A DNA stretch of 64,000 nt from Roseateles_E cavernae (GTDB lineage: Bacteria; Pseudomonadota; Gammaproteobacteria; Burkholderiales; Burkholderiaceae_C), in assembly GCF_040187885.1 (NCBI RefSeq), contig NZ_JBDPLH010000005.1, forward strand, positions 259,062-323,061, given 5' to 3'. Positions within the stretch are counted from its first letter, which is position 1. Each line of letters starts with the position of its first letter. Shown piece by piece: positions 45,867 through 54,609 of the stretch. The translations under genes and the position numbers were made by a program. The notes beneath the pieces were generated by a model that searched no databases, was not told the origin of the DNA, and was given only the letters and a program-made list of their open reading frames with translations.

Positions 45867-46708
45867 GTCATCACACCCTGGTTTCCGCGCTGCAACTGCA
45901 AGCCTTGCTGGCCCGGACAGAGCGCCCCGTGCTGCTGCTGGATCTGAGCTTCGATCTGGCCGACACCGGCGCCGGCGAGCGCGCCTATGCGCAAGGCCAT
46001 CTGCCCGGTGCCCACTATCTGCATCTGGACCGCGATCTCAGCGCCCCCAAGACAGGAAGCAATGGCCGCCACCCGCTGCCCGAGCGCCAGGCCTTCGCCG
46101 AGCGGCTGGCGGCCCTGGGTCTGACCCACGACAGCCAGGTGGTCTGCTACGACGCCCAGGGCGGCATGTATGCGGCACGCGCCTGGTGGATGCTGCAATG
46201 GCTGGGCCATGCCAATGTGGCCGTGCTGGACGGCGGCCTGCAGGCCTGGCTGGCCTCGGCCGGTGCGCTGAGCACGGAGCTGCCGCCGCAGCGGGCCGGC
46301 GATTTCAGGCTCGCCGCGCCGCTGGTGCAGGCGCTGGATGCCGATCGCCTGCAGGCCAGCCTGGGGCGGGTGCGCCTGATCGATGCCCGTGCCGGCGAGC
46401 GCTTCCGTGGCGAGGTCGAGCCGCTGGATGCCAAGGCCGGTCACATCCCCGGCGCCAGCAACCGCCTGTTCAAGAGCAATCTGGGGCCCGATGGCCTGTT
46501 CCTGCCGGCCGAGCAGCTCAGGCAGGAATTCAGCGCCCTGCTGGCGCCCTATGCGCCGGCCCAGACCGTGCACCAGTGCGGCTCAGGCGTCACCGCCTGC
46601 CACAACCTGCTGGCGATGACGCATGCGGGCCTGGTCGGGTCCGCACTCTACCCAGGTTCGTGGAGCGAATGGTCGTCCGACCCGCGGCGCCCGGTGGCCC
46701 TGGGATGA
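45863..46708 (+). CDS. Sulfurtransferase of the 3-mercaptopyruvate/thiosulfate type (two rhodanese domains)
   Basis: 281 residues from ATG 45863. The N-terminal rhodanese-fold domain is inactive (about 1–145, GAHYLHLDRDLSAPKTGSNG, YDAQGGMYAARAWWML). The C-terminal domain carries the active-site Cys in HQCGSGVTACHN. The CGSGVTA loop is the one typical of 3-mercaptopyruvate sulfurtransferases (SseA-like), although activity on thiosulfate cannot be excluded. No signal peptide, so cytoplasmic. Confidence 0.9.
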   Translation: MSHHTLVSALQLQALLARTERPVLLLDLSFDLADTGAGERAYAQGHLPGAHYLHLDRDLSAPKTGSNGRHPLPERQAFAERLAALGLTHDSQVVCYDAQGGMYAARAWWMLQWLGHANVAVLDGGLQAWLASAGALSTELPPQRAGDFRLAAPLVQALDADRLQASLGRVRLIDARAGERFRGEVEPLDAKAGHIPGASNRLFKSNLGPDGLFLPAEQLRQEFSALLAPYAPAQTVHQCGSGVTACHNLLAMTHAGLVGSALYPGSWSEWSSDPRRPVALG

Positions 46709-46715
46709 GGCGAGC

Positions 46716-46729
46716 TTGAGATAGCGCAA
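46716..46729 (+). promoter_or_regulatory. Possible FNR/Anr-like site before the universal stress gene
   Basis: TTGAG-ATAG-CGCAA matches 7 of the 10 specified bases of TTGAT-N4-ATCAA. It lies 74 nt before the ATG. Universal stress genes of betaproteobacteria are often anaerobically induced, which makes it worth noting, but the second half-site is poor. Confidence 0.25.
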
Positions 46730-46802
46730 GACAAGCACGGCGCGGCAAGGCAAGATCAGCCCAACCCCGAACCCCGGGGTGCCAGGCACAAGGAGGATCG
46801 CC

Positions 46803-47237
46803 ATGTTCAAGCGCATCATTGTCCCGACCGACGGCTCCGAGATCACGGCCAAGGCCGTCGGCACCGCCGTCCAGCTGGCCAAGCTCCACGGCGCCCGCCT
46901 CTATGCGGTCAGCGTCAAGGAGCCCTTCCCCTACAGCGCCGTCTCCGAGATGCAGCCGACCCCGCCGCAGGAGTTCTTCGATGCCCAGGAGCGCATCGCC
47001 AGCGCCCGGGTCAAGGAGGTCGTGGCCGCGGCCGAAGCCGCCGGCGTGCCCTGCGAGGGCCACACGGTCGAGGCCCTGCACGCCTGGGAAGCGGTGATCG
47101 AGCACGCCAAGACGCATGAGGCCGATCTGGTCGTGATGGCCTCGCATGGCCGGCGCGGTTTTCAGGCCATGCTGCTGGGCAGCGAGACCCAGAAGTTGCT
47201 GACCCACTGCACGATCCCGGTGCTGGTGGTGCGCTGA
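46803..47237 (+). CDS. Universal stress protein (UspA family)
   Basis: 144 residues from ATG 46803, with an AAGGAGG ribosome site. Single Usp domain: MFKRIIVPTDGSEITAKAV at the start, and the ATP-binding signature VVMASHGRRGFQAMLLGSETQKLLTHCTIPVLVV (G-2x-G-9x-G-S/T) is complete, so it should bind ATP. Role in stress endurance is general; specific partner unknown. Confidence 0.93.
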   Translation: MFKRIIVPTDGSEITAKAVGTAVQLAKLHGARLYAVSVKEPFPYSAVSEMQPTPPQEFFDAQERIASARVKEVVAAAEAAGVPCEGHTVEALHAWEAVIEHAKTHEADLVVMASHGRRGFQAMLLGSETQKLLTHCTIPVLVVR

Positions 47238-47256
47238 GGTCCCGTGCAGCCGCCGC

Positions 47257-48033
47257 TCAATGCGCGTGGCTGCCGCCGACCAGCACCAAGACCAAGCCCA
47301 GACCCGCCGCCAGCCAGGCCAGCTGGGCGGCGGTTTCGCGCCAGGGCAGGCGGCGCTGCAGCTGCGGGATCAGATCGGCCACCGCCACGTAGATGAAGCT
47401 GCTGGAGGCCGCCACCAGCAGATAGGGAAACAGGTCCTGCCAGGGGCCGACAACAAAGTAGCCCAGCACCCCGCCGACCACCGCCGCCAGGCCCGAGATC
47501 GCGTTGTAGAGCAGGGCCTTGGCGCGCGAGAAGCCGGCGTTCAGCAGCACGATGTAGTCGCCCACCTCCTGCGGGATCTCGTGGGCGATGATGGCCATCG
47601 CGGTGACGAAGCCCAGATGGGTGTCGGCCAGAAAGGCCGCGGCGATGATGATGCCGTCGCAGAAATTGTGGATCGAGTCGCCTACCAGCACGGCCAGCCC
47701 GCCGCGCCCCGCCTGCTCCGAATCGAAGTGGTGGTGATGGTGGTGGCCGTCGCCCTCGTGGTGATGGGTATGGCGGTACAGCTCTGCCTTCTCCAGCAGG
47801 AAGAAGAACATCAGCCCGCCCAGCAGCACCAGAAACAGCTCATGCGGGCTGGCCTGGCCCTCGAAGGCCTCGGGCAGCACATGCAGCAAGGCCGTGCCCA
47901 GCAGCACGCCGGTCGACAGGCTGACCAGGTGCTTGACCACGCGCCCCAGCAGCCCGACGGTCAGGCTGGCCGCGATCAGCACCGACAGCAGCCCGCCCAC
48001 CAGGGTGGCGAGCACGATGTAGAAAAGAGTCAT
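47257..48033 (-). CDS. ZIP-family metal transporter
   Basis: 258 residues, about eight transmembrane segments. Between helices 3 and 4 lies a His-rich metal loop (HTHHHEGDGHHHHHHFD). The metal-transport helices show DSIHNFCDGIIIAAAFL and AIIAHEIPQEVGDYIVLLNAGF, the HN..DG and HE..E metal-site patterns of ZIP helices 4 and 5. Expected substrate is Zn2+ or another divalent metal, with movement into the cytoplasm. It converges on the stress-protein gene. No Zur site was recognised upstream. Confidence 0.9.
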   Translation of the reverse strand: MTLFYIVLATLVGGLLSVLIAASLTVGLLGRVVKHLVSLSTGVLLGTALLHVLPEAFEGQASPHELFLVLLGGLMFFFLLEKAELYRHTHHHEGDGHHHHHHFDSEQAGRGGLAVLVGDSIHNFCDGIIIAAAFLADTHLGFVTAMAIIAHEIPQEVGDYIVLLNAGFSRAKALLYNAISGLAAVVGGVLGYFVVGPWQDLFPYLLVAASSSFIYVAVADLIPQLQRRLPWRETAAQLAWLAAGLGLVLVLVGGSHAH

Positions 48034-48106
48034 GAAAATCCAGTGAACAAAAACAAACCGCGCCCGATCGAGTCTCGGACGCGGTTCGCCGCCAGGCCGG
48101 CGCGGC

Positions 48107-48982
48107 TCAGCCCGCGCCGTTCGCCTTCAGCCAGCGCAGACAGCGCTTCCAGCCATCCTCGGCCGCTTCCTTGCGGTAGCTGGGGCGGTAGTCGGCATGG
48201 AAAGCATGCGGCGCCTCGGCATAGAGATGGAACTCGCTGCGCTTGGCGGCCGCCGAGCCTTGGGCCAGGGCAGACCTCATCTTATCAACCGTGTCAAGAG
48301 GGATGCCAGCATCCTGGCCGCCATACAGGCCCAGCACCGGCGCATGCAGCTGGCCGGTGACGTCGACAGGAAACCTGGGCTGCAGCGGCACCGACTGCCC
48401 CACCAGACGCCCGTACCAGGCCACGCCGGCCTTCACGCCCGGGTTGTGGGCCGTGTAGAGCCAGGTGATGCGGCCGCCCCAGCAAAAGCCGGTGATGGCC
48501 AGGCGCGAGGTATCGCCGCCCTGGGCCTTGGCCCAGGCCACGGTGGCATCCAGATCGGCCATCACCTGCGCGTCCGGCACCTGGTTGATCACCTCGGCGA
48601 TCAGCTTGGCGGTCTCGCCGTAGCTGCCGGCATCGCCCTGGCGCACGAACAGCTCGGGCGCGATCGCCAGATAACCCTGCTTCGCGAAACGCCGTGCCAC
48701 ATCGGCAATGTGCTCGTGCACGCCGAAGATCTCGCTGATCACCAGGATCACCGGCGGATTCTTGGCGCCGGCGGGCTGGGCGCGGTAGGCCGGCAGCTTG
48801 AAGTCGCCGGCCGCGATCATCACCTCGCCAACCTCCAGGCCCTGGCTGTCGGTCTTGATCACGGTCTGGGCCATCACCGGCAGCACGGCGGCGGCAAAGC
48901 CGCTGCCGACCGCGGTGTGGACGAAGTCGCGGCGGTTGAAGTCGCGTCCCGGATGCAGGCTCTCCACATCTTCCTTCAGCAT
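48107..48982 (-). CDS. Dienelactone hydrolase family protein, Tat-exported
   Basis: 291 residues from ATG 48982 (MLKEDVESLHPGRD), with AGGAG 8 nt upstream. A twin-arginine signal is visible (FNRRDFVHTAVGSGFAAAVLPVMAQ). The alpha/beta-hydrolase domain has the DLH nucleophile Cys in ITGFCWGGRITW, the Asp in GQDAGIPLDTV and the His in YAEAPHAFHADY. Many DLH-family enzymes act on unknown esters or lactones, and no catechol-pathway genes stand nearby, so the substrate is unassigned. Export to the periplasm is a prediction from the RR motif. Confidence 0.9.
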   Translation of the reverse strand: MLKEDVESLHPGRDFNRRDFVHTAVGSGFAAAVLPVMAQTVIKTDSQGLEVGEVMIAAGDFKLPAYRAQPAGAKNPPVILVISEIFGVHEHIADVARRFAKQGYLAIAPELFVRQGDAGSYGETAKLIAEVINQVPDAQVMADLDATVAWAKAQGGDTSRLAITGFCWGGRITWLYTAHNPGVKAGVAWYGRLVGQSVPLQPRFPVDVTGQLHAPVLGLYGGQDAGIPLDTVDKMRSALAQGSAAAKRSEFHLYAEAPHAFHADYRPSYRKEAAEDGWKRCLRWLKANGAG

Positions 48983-49078
48983 TTCAGGCTCTCCTGTGAC
49001 AGGTGTTGCGTTGCAGGGACAGCGGATTCTAGGTGGCTGCCATCGGCGCGCCTTGGTTTGCCGCGACAATCCCCCGCC

Positions 49079-50587
49079 ATGAGTTTGCCCGCCACCCTGA
49101 ACGCGCCGTCCACGCTTGCCGCCATCGACATGGGCTCCAACAGCTTTCGCTTGGAGATCGCCCAGCTGCACCGAGAGCAGTACAAGCGGCTGGAGTATCT
49201 GAAGGAGACCGTGCGCCTGGGGGCAGGTCTTGATGCCGAGGGCCGGCTGACCGAGGCGGCCATGCAGCGCGGCCTCGATTGCCTGGCCCGCTTCGCACAG
49301 CGGCTGCAGGGATTCGCGCCGCAGCAGGTGCGCGCGGTCGCCACCCAGACCCTTCGCGAGGCACGCAACCGCGACGAGTTCCTGCGCCGTGCCGAGCAGC
49401 TGCTGGGTTTCGCTATCGAGGTGATCTCGGGCCGCGAAGAGGCGCGCCTGATCTATGCCGGCGTGGCGCGGCTGCAGGCCTCGGACAAGCCGCGCCTGGT
49501 GATCGACATCGGCGGCCGCTCCACCGAGATGATTCTGGGCCAGGGCCGCACACCCATCACGGCCGAAAGCTTCCAGGTCGGCAGCGTCAGCCTGTCGATG
49601 CGCTTCTTCCCCGAGGGCCTGTTCACGGCCGAGGCCTTCCGCGCCGCCCAGGTGGCGGCCGGAGCCGAGCTGGAGGAGGCGCTGAGCCTGTTCGACCGCA
49701 CGCTGTGGCGCGAGGCGCTGGGCTCCTCCGGCACGGTGGGCGCGGTCTCGCAGCTGCTGGCCGGCAGCGGCATCACCGACGGCCGCATCACGCCCGAGGC
49801 CTTGCGCTGGTGCATCGCCCAATGCCTGGAGATGGGCCATGTCGACAAGCTCAAGCTGCCCGGCCTGAAGGAGGACCGCCGCGCGGTGGTCGGCGGCGGG
49901 CTGTGCATCCTCTACACCTTGCTGACCCAGTTCGGCATCGAGGAGCTGCTGCCCACCAAGGGCGCGCTGCGCCAGGGCGTGATCTTCGACCTGGCCGAGC
50001 GACTGGAGGCCGAGCGCCATGCGACGCTGGGCGATATGCGCGACCATTCGGTCACGGCGCTGCAACAGCGCTTCGGCGTCGACACCGTGCAGGCCCAGCG
50101 CGTGCGGCAGCTGGCCCTGGGCCTGTACAAGCAGCTGCAGCCGCAGGCGCCGCGCGAGCTGCAGCGCGAGCTGGGCTGGGCCGCCGCGCTGCATGAGATC
50201 GGCATGATGGTGTCGCACCACGACCATCACCGCCACAGCGCCTATCTGCTGTCCCATGTCGACGCGGCCGGCTTCTCGCAAAGCCAGCTGCGCCGCCTGG
50301 CCGATCTGGCACTGGGCCAGCGCGGCGGCCTGCGCAAGCTGGAGGCCAAGCTGCCCGATGCCGACTTTGTCTGGCAGCTGCTGGCCCTGCGTCTGGCCGT
50401 GCTGGCCTGCCATGGGCGCAGCGCCGTCAGCCCGCAGGCGCTGAAGCTGGTGCGCGACAAGCAAGGCGTGCTGCTGAGCCTGACCCAGCGCTGGGCGGCG
50501 CAGCAGCCGCGCGCGGTCTACCTGCTGCGCGAAGAGGCCGAGGCCTGGACGCGCAACGGGGCCCTGAGCCTGCGGCTGCAGGCGTGA
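49079..50587 (+). CDS. ppx: Exopolyphosphatase / guanosine-pentaphosphate phosphatase (Ppx/GppA)
   Basis: 502 residues from ATG 49079 (MSLPATLNAPSTLAAIDMGSNSFRLEI). The ASKHA fold shows phosphate-1 AIDMGSNSFRLEIAQL and phosphate-2 LVIDIGGRSTEMILGQG, then the C-terminal HD-like domain with LHEIGMMVSHHDHHRHSAYLL. It degrades polyphosphate from the chain end and possibly pppGpp. It faces ppk across a 74-nt gap, so synthesis and breakdown of polyphosphate are neighbours. The last 19 bases lie in the first unit of a 29-bp tandem repeat that also copies the stop codon. Confidence 0.95.
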   Translation: MSLPATLNAPSTLAAIDMGSNSFRLEIAQLHREQYKRLEYLKETVRLGAGLDAEGRLTEAAMQRGLDCLARFAQRLQGFAPQQVRAVATQTLREARNRDEFLRRAEQLLGFAIEVISGREEARLIYAGVARLQASDKPRLVIDIGGRSTEMILGQGRTPITAESFQVGSVSLSMRFFPEGLFTAEAFRAAQVAAGAELEEALSLFDRTLWREALGSSGTVGAVSQLLAGSGITDGRITPEALRWCIAQCLEMGHVDKLKLPGLKEDRRAVVGGGLCILYTLLTQFGIEELLPTKGALRQGVIFDLAERLEAERHATLGDMRDHSVTALQQRFGVDTVQAQRVRQLALGLYKQLQPQAPRELQRELGWAAALHEIGMMVSHHDHHRHSAYLLSHVDAAGFSQSQLRRLADLALGQRGGLRKLEAKLPDADFVWQLLALRLAVLACHGRSAVSPQALKLVRDKQGVLLSLTQRWAAQQPRAVYLLREEAEAWTRNGALSLRLQA

Positions 50588-50655
50588 CTAAGGGCCGCCT
50601 GCGGCTGCAGGCGTGATCAAGGGCGGCCTGCGCTTGCAGGCCTGAGTGCCACGGG
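50569..50655 (+). repeat. Three 29-bp tandem repeats spanning the end of ppx
   Basis: Units at 50569–50597, 50598–50626 and 50627–50655. Each starts with CCTGCG and contains an 11-bp to 14-bp hairpin core (CCTGC–GCAGG type) and a TGA. Unit 2 differs from unit 1 at 3 positions; unit 3 has diverged most toward its end. Unit 1 codes for the last residues of ppx (LRLQA). Confidence 0.85.
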
Positions 50656-50661
50656 GCCGGC

Positions 50662-52728
50662 TCAGTCCGGCCCGAAATGCCGCATCAGCACCTGCTGGGC
50701 GCTGACGCCGTTGTCGGAGATGCGGTTGGAATGGCCGTCGGGGCCCAGCTGCCAGGCGTCCAGGCTGTCGTGCAGATAGGGCTGCAGCGCCTCGTCGATG
50801 ACGCGCTGGCGCAGCTTGGGGTCCAGCACCGGCCAGGCCACCTCGATGCGGCGGAACATATTGCGGCTCATCCAGTCGGCGCTGGACAGGTACAGCGCCT
50901 CCTGCTCCTCGCCATCGCCCCAGCGGAAATAGCTGACCCGCGAGTGCTCGAGAAAACGGCCCACCACCGAGCGCACGAGGATGTTCTCGCTGACCCCCGG
51001 CAGCCCCGGCGGCAGCATGCAGGCGCCACGCACGATCAGATCGACCCGCGCGCCGGCTTGGCCGGCCGCGAGCAGACCGCCGATCAGCTCGGCATCGGTC
51101 AGCGCATTGATCTTCAGCACCACCCGCGCCGGGTAGCCGGCGCGCGCGGCCTCGGTGACCTGCTGCAGGAACTCCATCATGCGGCTGTGCATATTGAAGG
51201 GCGCCAGCAGCAAGCGCTTGGGCGCCTTGATCTTGCCCAGCGAGGCGAGCTGACGGAACACCGTGTCGGCATCGGCGGTGATGTCGGGGTCGGCGGTCAG
51301 ATAGCCCAGATCGGTGTAGAGCCGCGCGGTCTTGGGGTTGTAATTGCCGGTCGACAGATGGGCGTAGCGGCGCAGCACCGGCTTGCCGCCCTGCATCTCG
51401 CGGCGCATCACCATCAGCAGCTTGGCATGGGTCTTATAGCCGACGATGCCGTACACCACCTGGGCGCCGACCGCCTCCAGCCGCTCGGCCCAGTTGATAT
51501 TGGCCTCTTCGTCGAAGCGCGCCTTCAGCTCGACGACCACCATCACCTCCTTGCCGCGCCGCGCCGCCTCGATCAGCAGGTCCATCAGCTCGGACTTGCT
51601 GCCGGTGCGGTAGACCGTCTGCTTGATCGCCAGCACATCGGGGTCGTGCACCGCCTCGCGCAGGAACTCCAGCACCGGCTCGAAGCTCTCGAAGGGGTGG
51701 TGCAGCAGCACATCGCCCTTCTTGATACGGTCGATGATGGACTTGCCGCGCGGCAGCCGACCCTCGGGCCAGACCGGCTCATGGGGGGCAAAGCGCAGCG
51801 CGGGCGCGTCGGTCTGGTCGATCAGCTCGTTCAGCCGCACCAGATTGACCGGGCCGTTGACACGGTAGAGCGCCGCCGGCGGCAGCACGAACTGCTCCAG
51901 CAGAAACTGCGACAGCTCCTCGGGGCAGGTATTGACCACCTCCAGCCGCACCGCGCGGCCGAAGTGCCGGGTCGTCAGGCCCGAGCGCAGCGCATGGCGC
52001 AGGTTGGCGATCTCCTCCTCGTCGACCTCCAGGTCGGAATCGCGGGTGACGCGGAACTGCGAGAAGGCCTCGACCTGGCGCCCCGGGAACAGCTCCTCCA
52101 GATGGGCGCGGATCACGCTGGTCAGCAGCACAAAAGCCTGCTGGCCGCCGCTGATCGCTTCGGGCAGCTTGATCACGCGCGGCAGCACGCGCGGCACCTT
52201 GACGATGGCGATGCGGTTGTCGCGGCCGAAGGCGTCCTTGCCCGACAGGCGCGCGATGAAGTGCAGCGACTTGTTGGCCACCTGCGGGAAGGGGTGAGCC
52301 GGATCGAGGCCCACCGGCATCAAGAGCGGCCGCACCTCGCGCTCAAAGAACTTGCCGACCCAGCGGCGCTGCTCCTCGTTGCGGTCGGCGTGATTGAGGA
52401 TGCAGATGTGCTCCTTCAACAGCACCGGCATCACCTGCTCGTTGAAGATCGCGTACTGCTGGTCGATCAGCACATGGGCGGCACGGCCGACCCGCTCGAC
52501 ATCGCGGCTGCTGACCTGGCTGGCCGGGTCCCGGGCCGCCTCCAGCATGTCGGCGAAACGCACCTCGAAGAACTCGTCGAGGTTGGACGACACGATGCAG
52601 ATATAGCGCAGCCGCTCCAGCAGCGGCACATCGTCGCGCTGGGCCTGGGCCAGCACACGCCGATTGAATTCTAGGATGGCCTGCTCGCGATTGAGCAGGG
52701 CGAGCGAAGGCGTAACCGGCAGTGTCAT
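50662..52728 (-). CDS. ppk1: Polyphosphate kinase 1
   Basis: 688 residues. It polymerises the gamma-phosphate of ATP into inorganic polyphosphate at the inner membrane. The N-terminal domain has LNREQAILEFNRRVLAQA. The phosphorylated His is in RRYAHLSTGNYNPKTARLYTD. The second PLD-like half has the conserved ADWMSRNMFRRIEVAWPV. Full length. The start overlaps the stop of the upstream phosphoesterase gene (ATGA), so both are translated from one transcript. Convergent with ppx. Confidence 0.96.
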   Translation of the reverse strand: MTLPVTPSLALLNREQAILEFNRRVLAQAQRDDVPLLERLRYICIVSSNLDEFFEVRFADMLEAARDPASQVSSRDVERVGRAAHVLIDQQYAIFNEQVMPVLLKEHICILNHADRNEEQRRWVGKFFEREVRPLLMPVGLDPAHPFPQVANKSLHFIARLSGKDAFGRDNRIAIVKVPRVLPRVIKLPEAISGGQQAFVLLTSVIRAHLEELFPGRQVEAFSQFRVTRDSDLEVDEEEIANLRHALRSGLTTRHFGRAVRLEVVNTCPEELSQFLLEQFVLPPAALYRVNGPVNLVRLNELIDQTDAPALRFAPHEPVWPEGRLPRGKSIIDRIKKGDVLLHHPFESFEPVLEFLREAVHDPDVLAIKQTVYRTGSKSELMDLLIEAARRGKEVMVVVELKARFDEEANINWAERLEAVGAQVVYGIVGYKTHAKLLMVMRREMQGGKPVLRRYAHLSTGNYNPKTARLYTDLGYLTADPDITADADTVFRQLASLGKIKAPKRLLLAPFNMHSRMMEFLQQVTEAARAGYPARVVLKINALTDAELIGGLLAAGQAGARVDLIVRGACMLPPGLPGVSENILVRSVVGRFLEHSRVSYFRWGDGEEQEALYLSSADWMSRNMFRRIEVAWPVLDPKLRQRVIDEALQPYLHDSLDAWQLGPDGHSNRISDNGVSAQQVLMRHFGPD

Positions 52729-53591
52729 TGAATGATTTTATGAACGGTGGATGACATTTTCATGACGGACACCAGCCGCTTTGTGACGGGTTCCGGAGCG
52801 GCCGCGCGCAGCGCGCTCCAGTCCAGGATCTCGAGCCGGCCATCGGCATGTTCGACCAGCGCGGTCAGGCTCTCGACCCAGTCGCCATCGTTGGCGTAGA
52901 GGATGCCGTCGATATCGCGCAGCTCGGCATGGTGGATATGGCCGCAGACCACGCCCTGCACACCACGCTTGCGCGCCTCGCGCGCCAGTGCCTCCTCGAA
53001 GTCGGACACATAGCTGACGGCGCGCTTGACCTTGAGCTTCAGGTATTTGGACAGGCTCCAGTAGGGCAGGCCCAGACGCGCACGCAGCGAGTTCAGATAG
53101 CGGTTGAGCTTGAGCGTGAACTCGTAGGCCGTGTCGCCGACATGGGCCAGCCATTTGGCGCACTGGATCACGCCGTCGAACAGATCGCCGTGCGTGACCC
53201 AGAGCTTGCGGCCGTCGGCCGTCTCATGGATCCACTCCTCGGCCACCTCGATGCCGCCGAAGCTGTGCTGCAGATACTTGCGGGCGAACTCGTCGTGGTT
53301 GCCGGGGATGAAGACCACGCGGCAGCCCTTGCGTGCCTTGCGCAGCAGCTTCTGCACCACATCGTTGTGCGCCTGCGGCCAGTACCAGCTGCGCCGCAGC
53401 TGCCAGCCGTCGATGATGTCGCCGACCAGGAAGAGCTGCTCGCATTCGACTTCGCGCAGGAAGTCGAGCAAGGCCTCGGCCTGGCAGCCCGGCGTACCCA
53501 GATGCAGGTCCGAAATCCAGACGGTGCGAAAGCGCAGGCTGCCGCGCTCGTCGGGGGCATCGCTCGGGTCCATGTCGTGGGCTCGCTTCAT
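52725..53591 (-). CDS. LpxH-like metallophosphoesterase (UDP-2,3-diacylglucosamine diphosphatase family)
   Basis: 288 residues (an internal ATG at 53573 would give 282). Calcineurin-like motifs are complete: WISDLHLGTPG, FLVGDIIDGWQLRR, VFIPGNHDEFAR, WVTHGDLFD and GVVCGHIHHAELR. The length and the GW–RR pattern fit the LpxH2-type group rather than short LpxH. A role in lipid A synthesis or in related phospholipid turnover is possible, but the true substrate is unproven. It is coupled with ppk1. Unusual is the basic C-terminal end (EPVTKRLVSVMKMSSTVHKI) after the domain. Confidence 0.85.
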   Translation of the reverse strand: MKRAHDMDPSDAPDERGSLRFRTVWISDLHLGTPGCQAEALLDFLREVECEQLFLVGDIIDGWQLRRSWYWPQAHNDVVQKLLRKARKGCRVVFIPGNHDEFARKYLQHSFGGIEVAEEWIHETADGRKLWVTHGDLFDGVIQCAKWLAHVGDTAYEFTLKLNRYLNSLRARLGLPYWSLSKYLKLKVKRAVSYVSDFEEALAREARKRGVQGVVCGHIHHAELRDIDGILYANDGDWVESLTALVEHADGRLEILDWSALRAAAPEPVTKRLVSVMKMSSTVHKIIQ

Positions 53592-53679
53592 GGTCCTTCA
53601 GCATGGGCACCGCCGATGTCGGTGCCGTGGCGAGGCCGTGAAGAATGGGTGACAGCGGCCGGCCTCGATAATCGCACCC

Positions 53680-54609
53680 ATGCATCTGATGATTCCCCAC
53701 GCCAGCGCCCTGGGCGAGGCCGGCCGCCACGCCGCCCAGACCCTGGCCCTGCCCCGCCTGGCCGCCCTGCTGGGCCGGCTGGCCCCCGACAGCAGCCTGG
53801 GCAGCGACGAGTACAGCCCCCACACCCCGCTGGAGCTGGCCCTGGCCGCCCACTGGGGCTGGACCGACGCGCCAGCGCTGCCCTTCGCAGCGGCCCAGGC
53901 CGCCGATGACGGCATCGCGGTCGAGGCCAAGGCCTGGGCCCTGCTGACACCGCTGCATCTGTCGGTCGGCAGCGACCAGATCACCGCCTTCAACCCGCAG
54001 GCCTTGAAGCTCGACGAGGCCGAATCGCGCGCCTTCTTCGAATCGCTGGCCTGGCTGTTCCCTGCTGATGAGGGCTGGACCCTGGCCTGGGGCGCGCCGA
54101 CCCGCTGGTATGTCGCGCACGAGAGCCTGGCCGACTTGCAGAGCGCCAGCCTGGAGCGCGTCATCAACCGCAATGTCGACCCCTGGATGCCCGAGGCGCG
54201 GCGTCTGCGCAGCCTGCAGAACGAGTTGCAGATGCTGCTGCACCGCCACGCGCTGAACGAGGCCCGCGAGGCGCGCGGTGCGTTGATGCTGAACTCGGTC
54301 TGGATCTCCGGCTGCGGCCGCGCCCGGCCGCGCGCGCCGCAGCCCGATCTGCTCATCGACGCCCGGCTGCGCGAGCCGCTGATCAACGAGGACTGGGCCG
54401 CCTGGGCCGAGGCCTGGGCCCAGCTGGACGCCGGGCCTGTGCTGGAGCTGCTTCAGCGCGCCGAGGCGGGCCAGCCGGTCGGGCTGACGCTTTGCGGCGA
54501 GCGCTTCGCGCGCCGCTACCGCCCCCAGGCCAGGAGCGGCCTGGGCCAGCTCTGGCACCGTTTCGCCGCGCCCAAGGGCGATGTGCTGGCCACCCTGGAG
54601 GCCCTGTGA
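53680..54609 (+). CDS. RpfE-type conserved protein upstream of recJ
   Basis: 309 residues. The start is LMIPHASALGEAGRHAAQTL, and there is a conserved middle with AEAKAWALLTPLHLSVGSDQITAF (here VEAKAWALLTPLHLSVGSDQ) and SASLERVINRNVDPWMP. This family is annotated as 'regulatory protein, RpfE type' in Xanthomonas and Burkholderia and sits beside recJ there as here. Some databases tie it to phosphoglycerate mutase-like proteins. No catalytic motif is evident to me. Its stop overlaps the GTG start of recJ (GTGA). Confidence 0.75.
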   Translation: MHLMIPHASALGEAGRHAAQTLALPRLAALLGRLAPDSSLGSDEYSPHTPLELALAAHWGWTDAPALPFAAAQAADDGIAVEAKAWALLTPLHLSVGSDQITAFNPQALKLDEAESRAFFESLAWLFPADEGWTLAWGAPTRWYVAHESLADLQSASLERVINRNVDPWMPEARRLRSLQNELQMLLHRHALNEAREARGALMLNSVWISGCGRARPRAPQPDLLIDARLREPLINEDWAAWAEAWAQLDAGPVLELLQRAEAGQPVGLTLCGERFARRYRPQARSGLGQLWHRFAAPKGDVLATLEAL

